NCBI RefSeq assembly: GCF_007714205.1
Contig: NZ_VMQU01000001.1
Span: 1 to 64,000, forward strand
Direction of reading: 5' to 3'
DNA from: Mycobacterium helveticum
GTDB lineage: Bacteria; Actinomycetota; Actinomycetes; Mycobacteriales; Mycobacteriaceae
DNA: 64,000 nt
Made by a program: the position numbers and the translations under genes. Position 1 is the stretch's first letter. Each line of letters opens with the position of its first letter. The notes beneath the pieces are model-generated. The model was not told the origin of the DNA. It made no database searches and saw only the letters and a program-made list of their open reading frames with translations. Below are positions 8,601 through 17,011 of this stretch, piece after piece.

Positions 8601-10538
8601 CACCGACGATTCGGTGGTCTTGCGGGCGGTCGGCAGCGCGGACAAGATCCGCACCGCCGCGGCCAGATCGGTGCCGGTGATGATGTCCGCGGTCCACGGT
8701 GTCGCGGCGTGGGGATCGTCGAGCGCCACGGCGACGTCGGCGACGGCCAGCGCCGCCAGCGTGTCGGTCGAGGCGAAGTCCGGGTGCAGCGCGGTGATCA
8801 GCAATACCAGCCCGCGGTCGGTCCGCAGGTCGCGCACCAGCTGCAGCAACGGCGTGCCCGGCGGGTGGGTCACCGCGACGCTGGCCGCGAGGTCCTCGGT
8901 CCCCGCCACGTGGCGCAGCACCACCCGGGCGCCGGTGCGGTGCGCGGTCTGCAGCAGCGGGATCGCGAAGGGATCGACCTCCCAGCCCACGTCGACGCTG
9001 CCCACCACCTCGCCGTCCACGACGAGGTCGGCATGCTCGAGGCCCTGTGCCGGCGCCGCCGACGGGCCCTGCGTGGGCACCCGGCGCAGGCGCGCCCCGG
9101 TGGCCGGCAGCTCGTCGGCGTCGGGCTCGGGCGGTTGCTCCGCGTGCAGCAGCGCGTCGGCGACCTCATAGACCCGGTCGTCGTCCCAGCCGGGCATGTC
9201 CCCGTGCGCGCGCAACACGGCGCGGTGGTCGCCGCGCAGGGCCGCCCCGTCGATGAGGACCACCTTGACCCGATCCAGCCGGCGCAGGGCCCCGGGGTCC
9301 AGGATCAGCTGCCCGGCGTTGGCCAGGCCGCGGCCCAGCACCGCGGCGAACGTCTGGCGGCCCATGTGGGCGGCTCTGGGCACCCCGGCCAGCAGGGCGC
9401 CGGCGGCGTCCTCGGTGCCGCCGCCGGCCAGCAGCGCGGTCGCCGCGGCGATCAGCGACGCGTTGGCGGCCTGGTCGGCGTACTCCTCCACGGGCCCGGC
9501 CATCGACCCCTTCGCGGTGTCGATGGCGGCGTGGACGGCCCCGCCGACCATGACGTGGGACGCCTCACCGGCGGCCGCGGCCGCCGAGTTGTGTCGCAGG
9601 GCCTGCGATTTGGGCCCGGCCGACGAGATCACGGGCACCACCGGGGCCTGTGGCCGCCGCGGCGAGGCGAGCTCCGGCTCGCGCTCGCGCCATCGTTGCC
9701 GGTGCGCCGCCGCCTCGGAGATCTGCAGGCTGCGCTGCGCCAGGTCCAGCATCGGCGTGCCGATCGCCTGCGTCAGCCCGTTGGAGACCGCCGCCGAGGC
9801 GCTGAGCAGCACGTCGGTGCCCACCCGGCCCAGCCGCGACTCCAGGACCGAGACGATCCTCGGCTGATGGTTCAGCAGGGCCGACGCGGCGCGCGCGCTG
9901 CGCGGCGCGACGGGCAGCCGGCCCACCCAGCCGGTGACCGCGGCACCGAGCGCCGCGACGTCCATCGCCGCGGCAGTCAGGGGCACCAGGATCGCCAACG
10001 GGTTGCCCGGGTCGGCGAACGGTGCGGTGCGGGTGGCCGGGCGCGCCCCGACCAGTGCCAGGTCCTCGGCCACGCCGGAGACCGTACGGCGCACCTGGCC
10101 CAGCACCGCATCGCAGTCGGCGTCGCTTTCCAGTTCGACGACCAGGCGGCCCAGGGCCCCCTCCACGTGGGCCGTGGCCACGCCGGGAATCCGGCGCACC
10201 GGCTCCTCGACGACCGGCGCATGCTCGTGCCAGCTGGGGAACGGCAGCAGCGGGTCGAGGTCCAGGTGCACCCGCCGCCCGCTCTGCCAGCGCACCTGCG
10301 GCATGACGTGGTTCGCCGACCCGTTGGAGGAGGCGCTGCCGATCCCGATCGCCCGGCCCGTCGTCTGCGCCATCGACTGCATCACGGGGCCGGCCAGCTC
10401 GGTGACCGGACTGGTCAGCATCTGCACCGCGCCCACGGCGCCGGCTGCGGTGGAGACGCCGGCCCGGACGACCTCCGCGGCTCCACCGGCCACGCCGGCG
10501 ATGACGCCGGCTACACCGGGAATCCTCAATTCCGTCAC
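5625..10538 (-). CDS. ctpI: Giant P-type cation-transporting ATPase CtpI
   Basis: Encodes 1637 aa from GTG at 10538, very close to the roughly 1630-residue CtpI (Rv0107c) of M. tuberculosis; starts further upstream would add over 100 residues of low-complexity sequence. The N-terminal 800 residues are poorly conserved and contain hydrophobic segments. The P-type core follows: actuator loop LTGESLPVDKQ, phosphorylation site CFDKTGTLTENR and hinge MVGDGANDAAAIRMADVG, then C-terminal membrane segments. It is predicted in the plasma membrane; the ion is not established from the sequence. The upstream region carries no recognised metal operator. ctpI anchors this end of the window to the Rv0107c locus. 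Confidence 0.93.
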   Translation of the reverse strand: MTELRIPGVAGVIAGVAGGAAEVVRAGVSTAAGAVGAVQMLTSPVTELAGPVMQSMAQTTGRAIGIGSASSNGSANHVMPQVRWQSGRRVHLDLDPLLPFPSWHEHAPVVEEPVRRIPGVATAHVEGALGRLVVELESDADCDAVLGQVRRTVSGVAEDLALVGARPATRTAPFADPGNPLAILVPLTAAAMDVAALGAAVTGWVGRLPVAPRSARAASALLNHQPRIVSVLESRLGRVGTDVLLSASAAVSNGLTQAIGTPMLDLAQRSLQISEAAAHRQRWREREPELASPRRPQAPVVPVISSAGPKSQALRHNSAAAAAGEASHVMVGGAVHAAIDTAKGSMAGPVEEYADQAANASLIAAATALLAGGGTEDAAGALLAGVPRAAHMGRQTFAAVLGRGLANAGQLILDPGALRRLDRVKVVLIDGAALRGDHRAVLRAHGDMPGWDDDRVYEVADALLHAEQPPEPDADELPATGARLRRVPTQGPSAAPAQGLEHADLVVDGEVVGSVDVGWEVDPFAIPLLQTAHRTGARVVLRHVAGTEDLAASVAVTHPPGTPLLQLVRDLRTDRGLVLLITALHPDFASTDTLAALAVADVAVALDDPHAATPWTADIITGTDLAAAVRILSALPTARKTTESSVRLAKGGSTLAGLLLVTGDPRATTNPLALQRWLNPVNAAAAAALVQGAFSATRVLRQPVPTPQPLTAWHALDPEIVYSRLASRTGPLAVEPGIAPWRRVLDDLSYNPALAPLRGPAARVGRLLSATRAELADPLTPILAVGAAASAIVGSNIDALLVAGVMTANAIVGGTQRLRAEAAVAELFAEQDQLARRVVLPTMATSQRRLEAARSAPRTATVSAKSLRPGDIIDLVAPEVVPADARLLVAEDLEVDESFLTGESLPVDKQVEPVAVTDPDRASMLFEGSTIVAGRARAIVVATGAGTAAQRAISAIADIESAAGVQARLRELTSKVLPLTLAGGAAVTGLALAHKGSLRQAVADGVAIAVAAVPEGLPLVATLAQLAAAQRLSKRGALVRTPRAVEALGRVQTVCFDKTGTLTENRLRVVRGVPHDTAVDGELPAATDPRAAAVLRAAARSSTQPQNGQGHAHATDEAILTAASSLNGQADSGWTLLAEVPFESSRGYAAAIGTAGAGEGPMLVVKGAPEVLLARCRFADADAGREHAEALVLRLAEQGLRVLSVAQRRWEHGLSEDDTDADAVDAAAHDLEMVGYVGLADTARESARPLIEALIEARRRVVLITGDHPVTARAIARQLGLPPDAREMTGAELAALNQDERAKVAADVQVFARVSPEQKVQIVAALQACGQVTAMVGDGANDAAAIRMADVGIGVSGRGSSAARGAADIVLTESDLGVLLDALVEGRGMWGGVRDAVGILVGGNVGEVLFTIIGTALGTGRAPVGTRQLLLVNLLTDMFPALAVAVTPQYALPDEADEAASEQGHDGSDRDAEELLRAFQRAALAGPAPSLDAPLLRQIVTRGAVTAAGATAAWGIGRYTFGTERRTATMGLTALVTTQLAQTLLTRRHSPLVLGTALGSAGVLVAIVQTPGVSHFFGCTPLGPVAWSGVIGATAGATAVSVLAPNWLARRVATLEPKATEIAAQIPGIWNGGPQPG

Positions 10539-11233
10539 CCTTCGATCACGTCTACCGCGCCTAATGATCCTGGCGTGCCGGGAGCGTGTCCACGGGTGCG
10601 CCGAGGCAAGGCCGACGAGCGATGACGCCGACAACCGTGGCGGCCCCGGTTTCGCGTGGTTACCGGCGTGTCCGATCGCTTCACTGTCAGAAAGCTTACC
10701 GGTTGGCGCACGGCCGACCGCGCCGAACAACGACACGCGATCGGCGCACGAAACAATCCGGGCGTCAGAAAGAATGGGGAGATGCGGCACGCATGAGCCG
10801 GAACCGCGAAAAGAACCGCGAAAAGAACGTGGCCGTCGAACGGCTACGAATGACCATCGTTCGGCTGGTGGCAACCCCGCAGAGCGGGCTCAGTGGCACC
10901 GGTGGTTCGAGCGTCCGACCTGGTAGCCGACCGGGAAGGTTTTCTCGATGACCTGCAGCTGGTGGTCCACTCTGGACTCCAGCTCGAGGACCACACAACT
11001 GTCGCCGAGGGCTTTGGATTCGAGAACTATGTACCGCTGACCACAATCGGTGATCGGGTCGCCCGAGTGCAATTTCTCGACCGGCACCGACTCCGGAGTT
11101 CCATCTGGCTCCATCTGTGACACGGTAGGTCAATTCCGCGGGTGAGGGAACACACCGCCGCTGCGCCGAATGCGCGGTGCAACGCACGCGCGTCGGCACC
11201 TGCCGGGCCCCGCGCCGAGCTAGGTTATGCCCC
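10539..11233. other. Intergenic region upstream of ctpI
   Basis: About 700 bp between the divergent ctpI and SRPBCC genes. It holds the small minus-strand ORF at 10890-11123 and a plus-strand 12-bp tandem duplication (AACCGCGAAAAG twice, about 10801-10827) inside a weak 52-codon frame starting at ATG 10794. It must contain the promoters for ctpI and the SRPBCC gene, but no confident -35/-10 pair was found. Confidence 0.4.
10890..11123 (-). CDS. Small hypothetical protein
   Basis: 77 codons from GTG 11123 (or ATG 11114). The product is hydrophilic with balanced composition (for example KLHSGDPITDCGQRY and VVLELESRVDHQ) and lacks the Arg/Pro/Ala-rich look of shadow frames in this genome, so it may be real. 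No family was recognised and no clear ribosome site is present. It lies alone between ctpI and the SRPBCC gene. Confidence 0.45.
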   Translation of the reverse strand: MSQMEPDGTPESVPVEKLHSGDPITDCGQRYIVLESKALGDSCVVLELESRVDHQLQVIEKTFPVGYQVGRSNHRCH

Positions 11234-11695
11234 ATGAGTTGGTGGTTCGCCCACGCCGAGCGGACGCTGTCCGAACGGGTGCGGGCCGCACCGGATCAAG
11301 TCCGCGGCTTCTACGTCGACCTGGACAACATCAAGGTCGTGCATCCGCTGATCGTGTCCGTGGCGGCCGAGTCTCGCGTGGACACCCCCGACGGCTACCG
11401 CCAGAGCTATCGCGTGGTCGACCGGATCCCGCTGGGGCCGTTCACGTTGCGGATCACCTACCGGGCAACGCTGCACGTGCCGGCCGACGGCGACGTGCAA
11501 ACCGAGGCCGACCAGTCCCCCGGGGTGCGGCTGCGCGCAACGGTGAGCTTCGAGCCGGCCGGCGGCGGCACCCGGCTCACCGAGCGAATCCGCATCACGA
11601 CGCCCCGGCCGCTGGCCCGGGTGACGACGCGCGAAGCGGTCAAAGCCCACATCGCGATGCTGGCGGGTATCCGACGCCACTTCGAATCCGCTTGA
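11234..11695 (+). CDS. SRPBCC (START-like) domain protein
   Basis: Encodes 153 aa from ATG 11234. The N-terminal ERTLSERVRAAPDQVRGFYVD with a downstream HP motif, and alternating strands ending in a long C-terminal helix (REAVKAHIAMLAGIRRHF), fit the SRPBCC/polyketide cyclase-like fold of about 150 residues, which binds a hydrophobic ligand. No catalytic motif is readable. It stands alone, convergent with the aldehyde dehydrogenase. Confidence 0.65.
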   Translation: MSWWFAHAERTLSERVRAAPDQVRGFYVDLDNIKVVHPLIVSVAAESRVDTPDGYRQSYRVVDRIPLGPFTLRITYRATLHVPADGDVQTEADQSPGVRLRATVSFEPAGGGTRLTERIRITTPRPLARVTTREAVKAHIAMLAGIRRHFESA

Positions 11696-11697
11696 TG

Positions 11698-11720
11698 CCG
11701 TGCCGGTTCCGTCGGCTCGG
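11698..11720. terminator. Hairpin between convergent SRPBCC and aldehyde dehydrogenase genes
   Basis: CCG-T-GCCG, a 7-nt loop and CGGC-T-CGG form a 7-bp stem with one T:T mismatch, fitting exactly between the two stop codons (11693-11695 and 11721-11723). It is a likely bidirectional terminator for the catabolic operon and the SRPBCC gene. Confidence 0.5.
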
Positions 11721-13157
11721 CTACTGCGCGGCCTCGTCGGGCGCGTAGCCCAGGATGCTCTTGACCTCCAGGTACTCGTGGAATCCGAACGAACTCCACT
11801 CCCGGCCGTTGCCGCTGCGCTTGTAGCCGCCGAACGGCGCATTCATGTCGAAGGCGTGGTTGATGGTCACCCAGCCGGCCCGGATTCTGCGGGCCACGGC
11901 GCGCGCCGTGTCGAGATCGGCCCCCGAGACGTAGCCGGCCAGGCCGTAGTCGGTGTCGTTGGCGATCGCGACGGCGTGGTCGAGGCCGTCGTAGCCGAGC
12001 ATGCACAGCACCGGACCGAAGATCTCCTCGCGCGCGATCGTCATGTCGTTGGTGACGCCGGCGAAGACGGTCGGCCTGACGTAGTAGCCCGTGTCCAGGC
12101 CGTCGGGCCGGCCGGGACCGCCGGCGACGACCGTGGCGCCCTCGTCGATGCCGGTCTGGATCAGCCGCTGCACCTTCTCGAACTGCGCCTTCGACGCCAC
12201 CGGCCCGATCGCGGCCTTGTCGTCGGGATGTCCCACCCGCACCTGGCCGGCGGTCTCCCGCGCGATGGCGACGGCCTCGTCCATCCGCGAGTTCGGCACC
12301 AGCATGCGCGACGGCGCGTTACAGCTCTGCCCGGAATTGGGCATCATGTTGGCCACCCCGGCGCGCACGCCGTCGGCGAAGCCCGCGTCGTCGAGCACGA
12401 TATTGGGGCTCTTGCCGCCGAGCTCCTGAGTCACTCGCTTGACCGTCGGGGCGGCGATCTTCGCGACCTCGACGCCGGCGCGGGTCGACCCGGTGAAGGA
12501 CACCATGTCGATGTCGGGATGGCCCGCAAGCGCCGTGCCCACGCCCGGACCGTCGCCGTTGACCAGGTTGAAGACCCCGGCCGGCACGCCCGCGGCATCC
12601 AGGATCTCGGCGAAGACGTAGGCCGAGAACGGCGCGACCTCGGACGGTTTGAGGACCATCGTGCAGCCCGTCGCCAACGCCGGGTACACCTTGACCGCGA
12701 TCTGGTTCAGCGGCCAGTTCCACGGCGTGATCAGCCCGCAGACGCCGATGGGTTCGCGGGCCAGCAGCGTCGCGCCGTGCTGTTCGGAGAACGCGAAGTT
12801 CTTCAGCGCGTCGATGGCCGTGGCCAGGTGCGCGAGCCCGAGCCCGACCTGCGGACCCGCCGCCAGCGCGGGCGGGGCGCCGATCTCCTCGGTGACCGCG
12901 TCGGCGAGATCGCTCGCGCGCCTGCGATATTCGGTGAGGATAGCCTCGAGCAGCTCGAGGCGCTGCTCGCGACTGGTCTGCGACCAGTCGGCGAAGGCGC
13001 GCCGGGCCGCGGCAACCGCCACGTCCACGTCGGCGGCCGAACCGAGCGAGATCGTGCCGGCGACCCGCTCGGTCGCGGGGTTCTCGACGTCGAACGGGTT
13101 GGGCCGCACCGGCCCAACCCACCGGCCGTCGATGTAGAAATCCAGGTATTCGCGCAT
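11721..13157 (-). CDS. Aldehyde dehydrogenase
   Basis: Encodes 478 aa from ATG 13157 with a strong AAGGAGGAGCC ribosome site. Family landmarks are present in order: TPWNWPL, the NAD motif FTGSTRAG, the catalytic Glu in ELGGKSPNIV, the catalytic Cys in NSGQSCNAPSR, and EEIFGPVL. It oxidises an aldehyde to the acid with NAD(P)+. As the last gene of the minus-strand operon, 26 nt after the TPP enzyme, it may consume the aldehyde released by that enzyme. Confidence 0.9.
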   Translation of the reverse strand: MREYLDFYIDGRWVGPVRPNPFDVENPATERVAGTISLGSAADVDVAVAAARRAFADWSQTSREQRLELLEAILTEYRRRASDLADAVTEEIGAPPALAAGPQVGLGLAHLATAIDALKNFAFSEQHGATLLAREPIGVCGLITPWNWPLNQIAVKVYPALATGCTMVLKPSEVAPFSAYVFAEILDAAGVPAGVFNLVNGDGPGVGTALAGHPDIDMVSFTGSTRAGVEVAKIAAPTVKRVTQELGGKSPNIVLDDAGFADGVRAGVANMMPNSGQSCNAPSRMLVPNSRMDEAVAIARETAGQVRVGHPDDKAAIGPVASKAQFEKVQRLIQTGIDEGATVVAGGPGRPDGLDTGYYVRPTVFAGVTNDMTIAREEIFGPVLCMLGYDGLDHAVAIANDTDYGLAGYVSGADLDTARAVARRIRAGWVTINHAFDMNAPFGGYKRSGNGREWSSFGFHEYLEVKSILGYAPDEAAQ

Positions 13158-13183
13158 GGCTCCTCCTTGTCGCGTCCGTCTAC

Positions 13184-14890
13184 TCACTGCGTGCCTTCGG
13201 CGTACCAGGTGCGGAACTCGCCGTAGTTGGGCATCTCCTCGGAGTTGGCCTTCGGGTCGATGCAGACGTGCACGACGGCGGTCCGGCCGCTGGCGTAGGC
13301 GCGCTTGATCGCCGCACCGATCTCCTCCTCCTTCTCGACGTACTCGCCGTGGCAGCCGAAGCCCTCGGCGACCTTGTCGAAGCGCACGTCCTTGCTCCAG
13401 TGCACACCCGGCTGCGCGGAGGGCTGGGTGAACGTGCGCTTGTAGACGCCGACCTCCAGGCCCCATTGGTTGTCGACACCCACGACGCACACCAGCGGCA
13501 GCTTGCACCGGGCGGCGGTCTCGAGTTCGGCGATGTGGAACATGAACGAGGAGTCGCTGGTGAGCAACATGACCGGCCGCCTGCCGCCGTCGGCGACCGA
13601 GGCGCCCACGGCGTAGGGCAACCCGGTGCCGAGGTGGCCGAAGTTCTGGTTCCAGATGACGTCGTGCGGCTTGGCCTGCGAGTAGGTCCAGCCGAAGATG
13701 ACCGTGGCGCCGCCGTCGCGGACCATGATCCCGTCGGGCGGGAACGCGGTGGTCGCCTCGACCACGAACCGCGCGGGGTGGATCGGCGTCCGGCCGCTGG
13801 GCGCGGTCTCGGCCAGGTCGGCGAGCCGGTCGGCATCCTGTTCGACCCAGCGTGCGAGGTCGGCCGACGGCATGCGCGGGCTGTCCTCGAGCGCGTCGAC
13901 CAACTGGGGCACCACGCCGCGCAGGTCTCCCACCAGCGCCACGTCGACGGGGCGGTTGACGCCGATCGCCAGCGGGTCCTGCTCGACGTAGATCCACCTG
14001 CGGGTGGCGTCGTTGCGCTCCCAGTGCCGGGTCCTGCCGTAGTGCACCGGCTCGCCGAGCTCGGTGCCGAGTGCGACGCACACGTCCGACGTGGTCACGG
14101 CCTCGACGGCCGCGGACGAGAAACCGTAGGGGAAGGTGCGGTCCTCCAGCCCGGGGATGAACGACGTGCCGCCCGAGGTCTGGATCACCGGGCAGGCCAT
14201 CAGCTCGGCCAGCTCTTTGACCACCTCCTGAGTGCGCGAGGTGTGCACCCCGTGGCCGACCAGCAGGATCGGGTTCTGCGCTTCCCGGATCAGCCTGGCG
14301 GCCTCGGCGATCTCCCGGGCGCCGGCGCCGTGCCCGGCAAGGCGATACGCGTTGGGCGGCAGGGGAGCCGCGACATCGAGTTCCTCCAGGATCACATGGG
14401 ACGGGTATTCGATGTAGGCCGGGCCGGGCGTCGTCGACATCGCACGCCGAATCGCCTCCCGGACGATCTCGTCGGTCTGGTCGGCGTACTCGATCGAGGC
14501 GCTGTACTTCACCGCCGGGGCGAAAAGCCCTTCCTGACGGACGAATTGGATGCGGCCCCGGCGGACCCGCCGTTCGGTGATGCGCGCCCGCTGGCCGCCG
14601 AGGAAGATGACCGGCGAATTCTCCACCTTGGCGCACATCATCGCCCCGGCGATGTTGGCGACGCCGGGGCCCAGCGTGCCGATACACAGGCCCGGCGTGC
14701 CGGTCATCCGGGAGACGGCCTCGGCCATGAACCCGGCGCTCTCCTCGTGGTGAGGCGAAACCACCTGCCAGCCGCGGGATTCCGCCTCGAGGAACATGTG
14801 CACGAAGTTCGGGTCCGGGATCCCGAACAACGTGTTGACGCCCTCGGCCTCGAACAGGTCCAGGATGCGTTGGTAGACGGGCACACCCAT
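13184..14890 (-). CDS. Thiamine pyrophosphate-dependent lyase/decarboxylase
   Basis: Encodes 568 aa from ATG 14890, the usual length for the acetolactate synthase / benzoylformate decarboxylase / 2-hydroxyacyl-CoA lyase superfamily. The cofactor-activating glutamate is in HHEESAGFMAEA. The C-terminal TPP/Mg2+ motif is atypical: the usual GDG is replaced by TSDSSF, about 25 residues before DNQWG. It starts 2 nt after a family III CoA-transferase gene and precedes an aldehyde dehydrogenase. That context suggests cleavage of a 2-hydroxyacyl-CoA into aldehyde or ketone plus formyl-CoA, or decarboxylation of a 2-oxoacid. The exact reaction is inference. Confidence 0.78.
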   Translation of the reverse strand: MGVPVYQRILDLFEAEGVNTLFGIPDPNFVHMFLEAESRGWQVVSPHHEESAGFMAEAVSRMTGTPGLCIGTLGPGVANIAGAMMCAKVENSPVIFLGGQRARITERRVRRGRIQFVRQEGLFAPAVKYSASIEYADQTDEIVREAIRRAMSTTPGPAYIEYPSHVILEELDVAAPLPPNAYRLAGHGAGAREIAEAARLIREAQNPILLVGHGVHTSRTQEVVKELAELMACPVIQTSGGTSFIPGLEDRTFPYGFSSAAVEAVTTSDVCVALGTELGEPVHYGRTRHWERNDATRRWIYVEQDPLAIGVNRPVDVALVGDLRGVVPQLVDALEDSPRMPSADLARWVEQDADRLADLAETAPSGRTPIHPARFVVEATTAFPPDGIMVRDGGATVIFGWTYSQAKPHDVIWNQNFGHLGTGLPYAVGASVADGGRRPVMLLTSDSSFMFHIAELETAARCKLPLVCVVGVDNQWGLEVGVYKRTFTQPSAQPGVHWSKDVRFDKVAEGFGCHGEYVEKEEEIGAAIKRAYASGRTAVVHVCIDPKANSEEMPNYGEFRTWYAEGTQ

Positions 14891-14892
14891 TG

Positions 14893-16074
14893 TCAGAACT
14901 CCTCTTCTTCGCCCGCATCAGGTGGCGCGCTCGCGCCAACTTCGGCGAGTACTTCTTCGGTGTGGGCGCCCAGCTCCGGGGCCGGTCCCCCGACGCGGCC
15001 CGGTGTCCGGGAGAACCAGGTGGGCACGCCCGGGAAGCGCACCGGCCCGTGCCGGGTCTGCACGGTCTCGAACATGCCGACGGCGTTGAGGTGCGGGTTT
15101 TCGAAGAGGTCGCCGGGGGTGTTCAAGGGTGCCGCGGGGATCTCCAGCTCGCCGAACAGCGCCAGCCACTCCCGGGTCGAACGCTGCTTCAGCGTCTCGG
15201 CGAGCAGCCCGTAGACGGTGTCGATCTGGCGGGCACGCTGCTCCAGGGTGGAATACAGTTCGCAGGCCCACGGAGGCCGCACGGCGTCGACGAACGCGTT
15301 CCAATGCTTGTCGTTGTAGATCAACGCGGCGACATACCCGTCGCTGGTGCGGTAGGGGCGCCGGTTGGGCGCCACGGTGCGCGGATACACCGCCGGCCCC
15401 AGGGGCGGGTCGAAGATGGCGCCGTTGGCGTGTTCGACGAGCATGAACGACGCCATGGTCTCGAACATGGCGACCTCGACCTCCTGTCCCTCCCCGGTGC
15501 GCTCGCGGTGGAACAACGCCATCGTCGTGGCGTACAGCGCCGTCAGCCCGGCGACCTTGTCGGCCATGATCGTTGCGACATAGTCGGCCTCGCCGGTCAG
15601 TTGCTGTTGCACCGCCGGCAGGCCGCATTCGGCCTGGATCGTGTCGTCGTAGGCGGGCCGGTCGCGGTCGGGTCCGCGGCGGCCGTACCCGTAGCAGTTG
15701 GTGTAGACGATCGACGGGTTGATCGCGGCGACGTCGCCGTAGCCGAAGCCGAGCCTGACGATCGCCTTGGCGCGCATCGAGTGGATGAACACGTCCGCGG
15801 TTTCGACGAGCGCACGCAGCGCATCCCGTCCGGCGTCGGTCTGCAGGTCCAGCAGGATGCCACGCTTGCCGCGGTTGACGTTGACGAACACCCCGCTCAT
15901 GCCGGGCGCCGGGCCGACCGAGACGTAGCGGGTGTCGTCGCCCTGTGGCGGTTCGACCTTGATCACGTCGGCGCCCATGTCGGCCATGATCTGCGTGCAA
16001 TACGGCCCCATCACCATGGCGGTGAGGTCGATCACCCGGATGCCGGCCAGCGGGCCCGTGGACGGGCTAGCCAT
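14893..16074 (-). CDS. Family III CoA-transferase (CaiB/Frc type)
   Basis: Encodes 393 aa from ATG 16074, overlapping the preceding SDR by 8 nt. The N-terminal GIRVIDLTAMVMGPYCTQ followed by ADMGADVIKVEPP is diagnostic of CaiB/BaiF/Frc enzymes, and the candidate acylated aspartate is in the AYDDTIQA segment. The reaction moves CoA between acids, or from acyl-CoA to another acid. It probably activates an intermediate for the TPP enzyme encoded immediately downstream. Confidence 0.87.
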   Translation of the reverse strand: MASPSTGPLAGIRVIDLTAMVMGPYCTQIMADMGADVIKVEPPQGDDTRYVSVGPAPGMSGVFVNVNRGKRGILLDLQTDAGRDALRALVETADVFIHSMRAKAIVRLGFGYGDVAAINPSIVYTNCYGYGRRGPDRDRPAYDDTIQAECGLPAVQQQLTGEADYVATIMADKVAGLTALYATTMALFHRERTGEGQEVEVAMFETMASFMLVEHANGAIFDPPLGPAVYPRTVAPNRRPYRTSDGYVAALIYNDKHWNAFVDAVRPPWACELYSTLEQRARQIDTVYGLLAETLKQRSTREWLALFGELEIPAAPLNTPGDLFENPHLNAVGMFETVQTRHGPVRFPGVPTWFSRTPGRVGGPAPELGAHTEEVLAEVGASAPPDAGEEEEF

Positions 16075-17011
16075 GCAGCGCCCCCTGATCGCGGGAGCGG
16101 TGCGCCAGTTCGAAGCTGTAGCGGATGTGCTCGCCGTGGCCGTCGGGCAGCGGCGGGAAGATCAGCGGTGCGTCCGCGCGCCGGATCGCCTCCAGATGCT
16201 CCTCGACGTCCTCGACCGTCCACGACGACCGGTACACGCCCGGGGTTTCGGCGATCATCGCGCGCGCGACCCGGCCGGCCAGCGCGACGAAGATCTCGCC
16301 GCTGACCGAACACGATTCGTGGGCGAGCCAGCCGACAACGGGCGCAACGAGTTCCGGGTCCATCGGCGGGTAGGCCGAGGTGTCGATACCGGCGGCCATC
16401 CGGGTCACCGCGGCGGGCACGATCACGTTGGACGTGACACCCTCGGCGCCGCCCTCGAGCGCCGCGACGCTGGACAGGCCGATCACCCCGGCCTTGGCGG
16501 CCGCGTAGTTGGCCACCCCATGGTTGCCGTACAGGCCGCCGATCGACGAGGTGAGCACGATCCGCCCGTAACCGGCGTCGCACATGCGCGGAAACGCCGG
16601 CCGCACCACGTGGAACGCGCCGCGCAGGTGGACATCGAGTACGGCGTCGAAGTCCTCGTGGCTCAGCTCCTTCAGCGAGCCGCGGCGGACGTTGCCGGCG
16701 TTGTGCACCAAGACGTCGAGGCGGCCGTAGGTGTCGAGCGCAGCGTCGACGATCGCCTTACCGCCGGCGGGGGTGGCTACCGAGTCCGTGCTGGTGACCG
16801 CGTGACCGCCGGCGGCGTTGATCTCACGCACCACGTCGTCGGCCGGAGCGGCATCGCTGCCGTCACCGGTGAGGCTGCCCCCGGAATCGTTGACGACAAC
16901 CTTCGCGCCCCTCGACGCGAGCAACATGGCATAGGAGCGGCCGAGCCCTCGGCCGGCTCCGGTGACGACCGCCACCCTGCCGTCGAAGTTCAAGGATCTC
17001 AAGTCAGTCAT
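16067..17011 (-). CDS. SDR, MFE2-type (3R)-hydroxyacyl-CoA dehydrogenase-like
   Basis: Encodes 314 aa from ATG 17011, overlapping the monooxygenase stop by 8 nt; longer in-frame starts lie wholly within that gene. The motif TGAGRGLGRSYA, followed by VVVNDSGG and a 20-residue insertion before DDVVREI, is typical of the dehydrogenase domain of peroxisomal-type multifunctional enzymes. Catalytic residues are in LTSSIGG and NYAAAKAG. A hydroxyacyl-CoA or alcohol dehydrogenase role within the island is likely. Confidence 0.8.
   Translation of the reverse strand: MTDLRSLNFDGRVAVVTGAGRGLGRSYAMLLASRGAKVVVNDSGGSLTGDGSDAAPADDVVREINAAGGHAVTSTDSVATPAGGKAIVDAALDTYGRLDVLVHNAGNVRRGSLKELSHEDFDAVLDVHLRGAFHVVRPAFPRMCDAGYGRIVLTSSIGGLYGNHGVANYAAAKAGVIGLSSVAALEGGAEGVTSNVIVPAAVTRMAAGIDTSAYPPMDPELVAPVVGWLAHESCSVSGEIFVALAGRVARAMIAETPGVYRSSWTVEDVEEHLEAIRRADAPLIFPPLPDGHGEHIRYSFELAHRSRDQGALHG

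Noticed and set aside
8091-10625. 844-codon plus-strand frame antisense to ctpI
   Set aside because: Low-complexity Arg/Gly/His composition and complete overlap with conserved CtpI sequence on the other strand.
10794-10951. 52-codon plus-strand ORF with NREK tandem repeat
   Set aside because: It overlaps the more protein-like minus-strand ORF at 10890-11123 and ends in an Arg/Gly/Ser-rich shadow-type tail; only the 12-bp duplication is noted.
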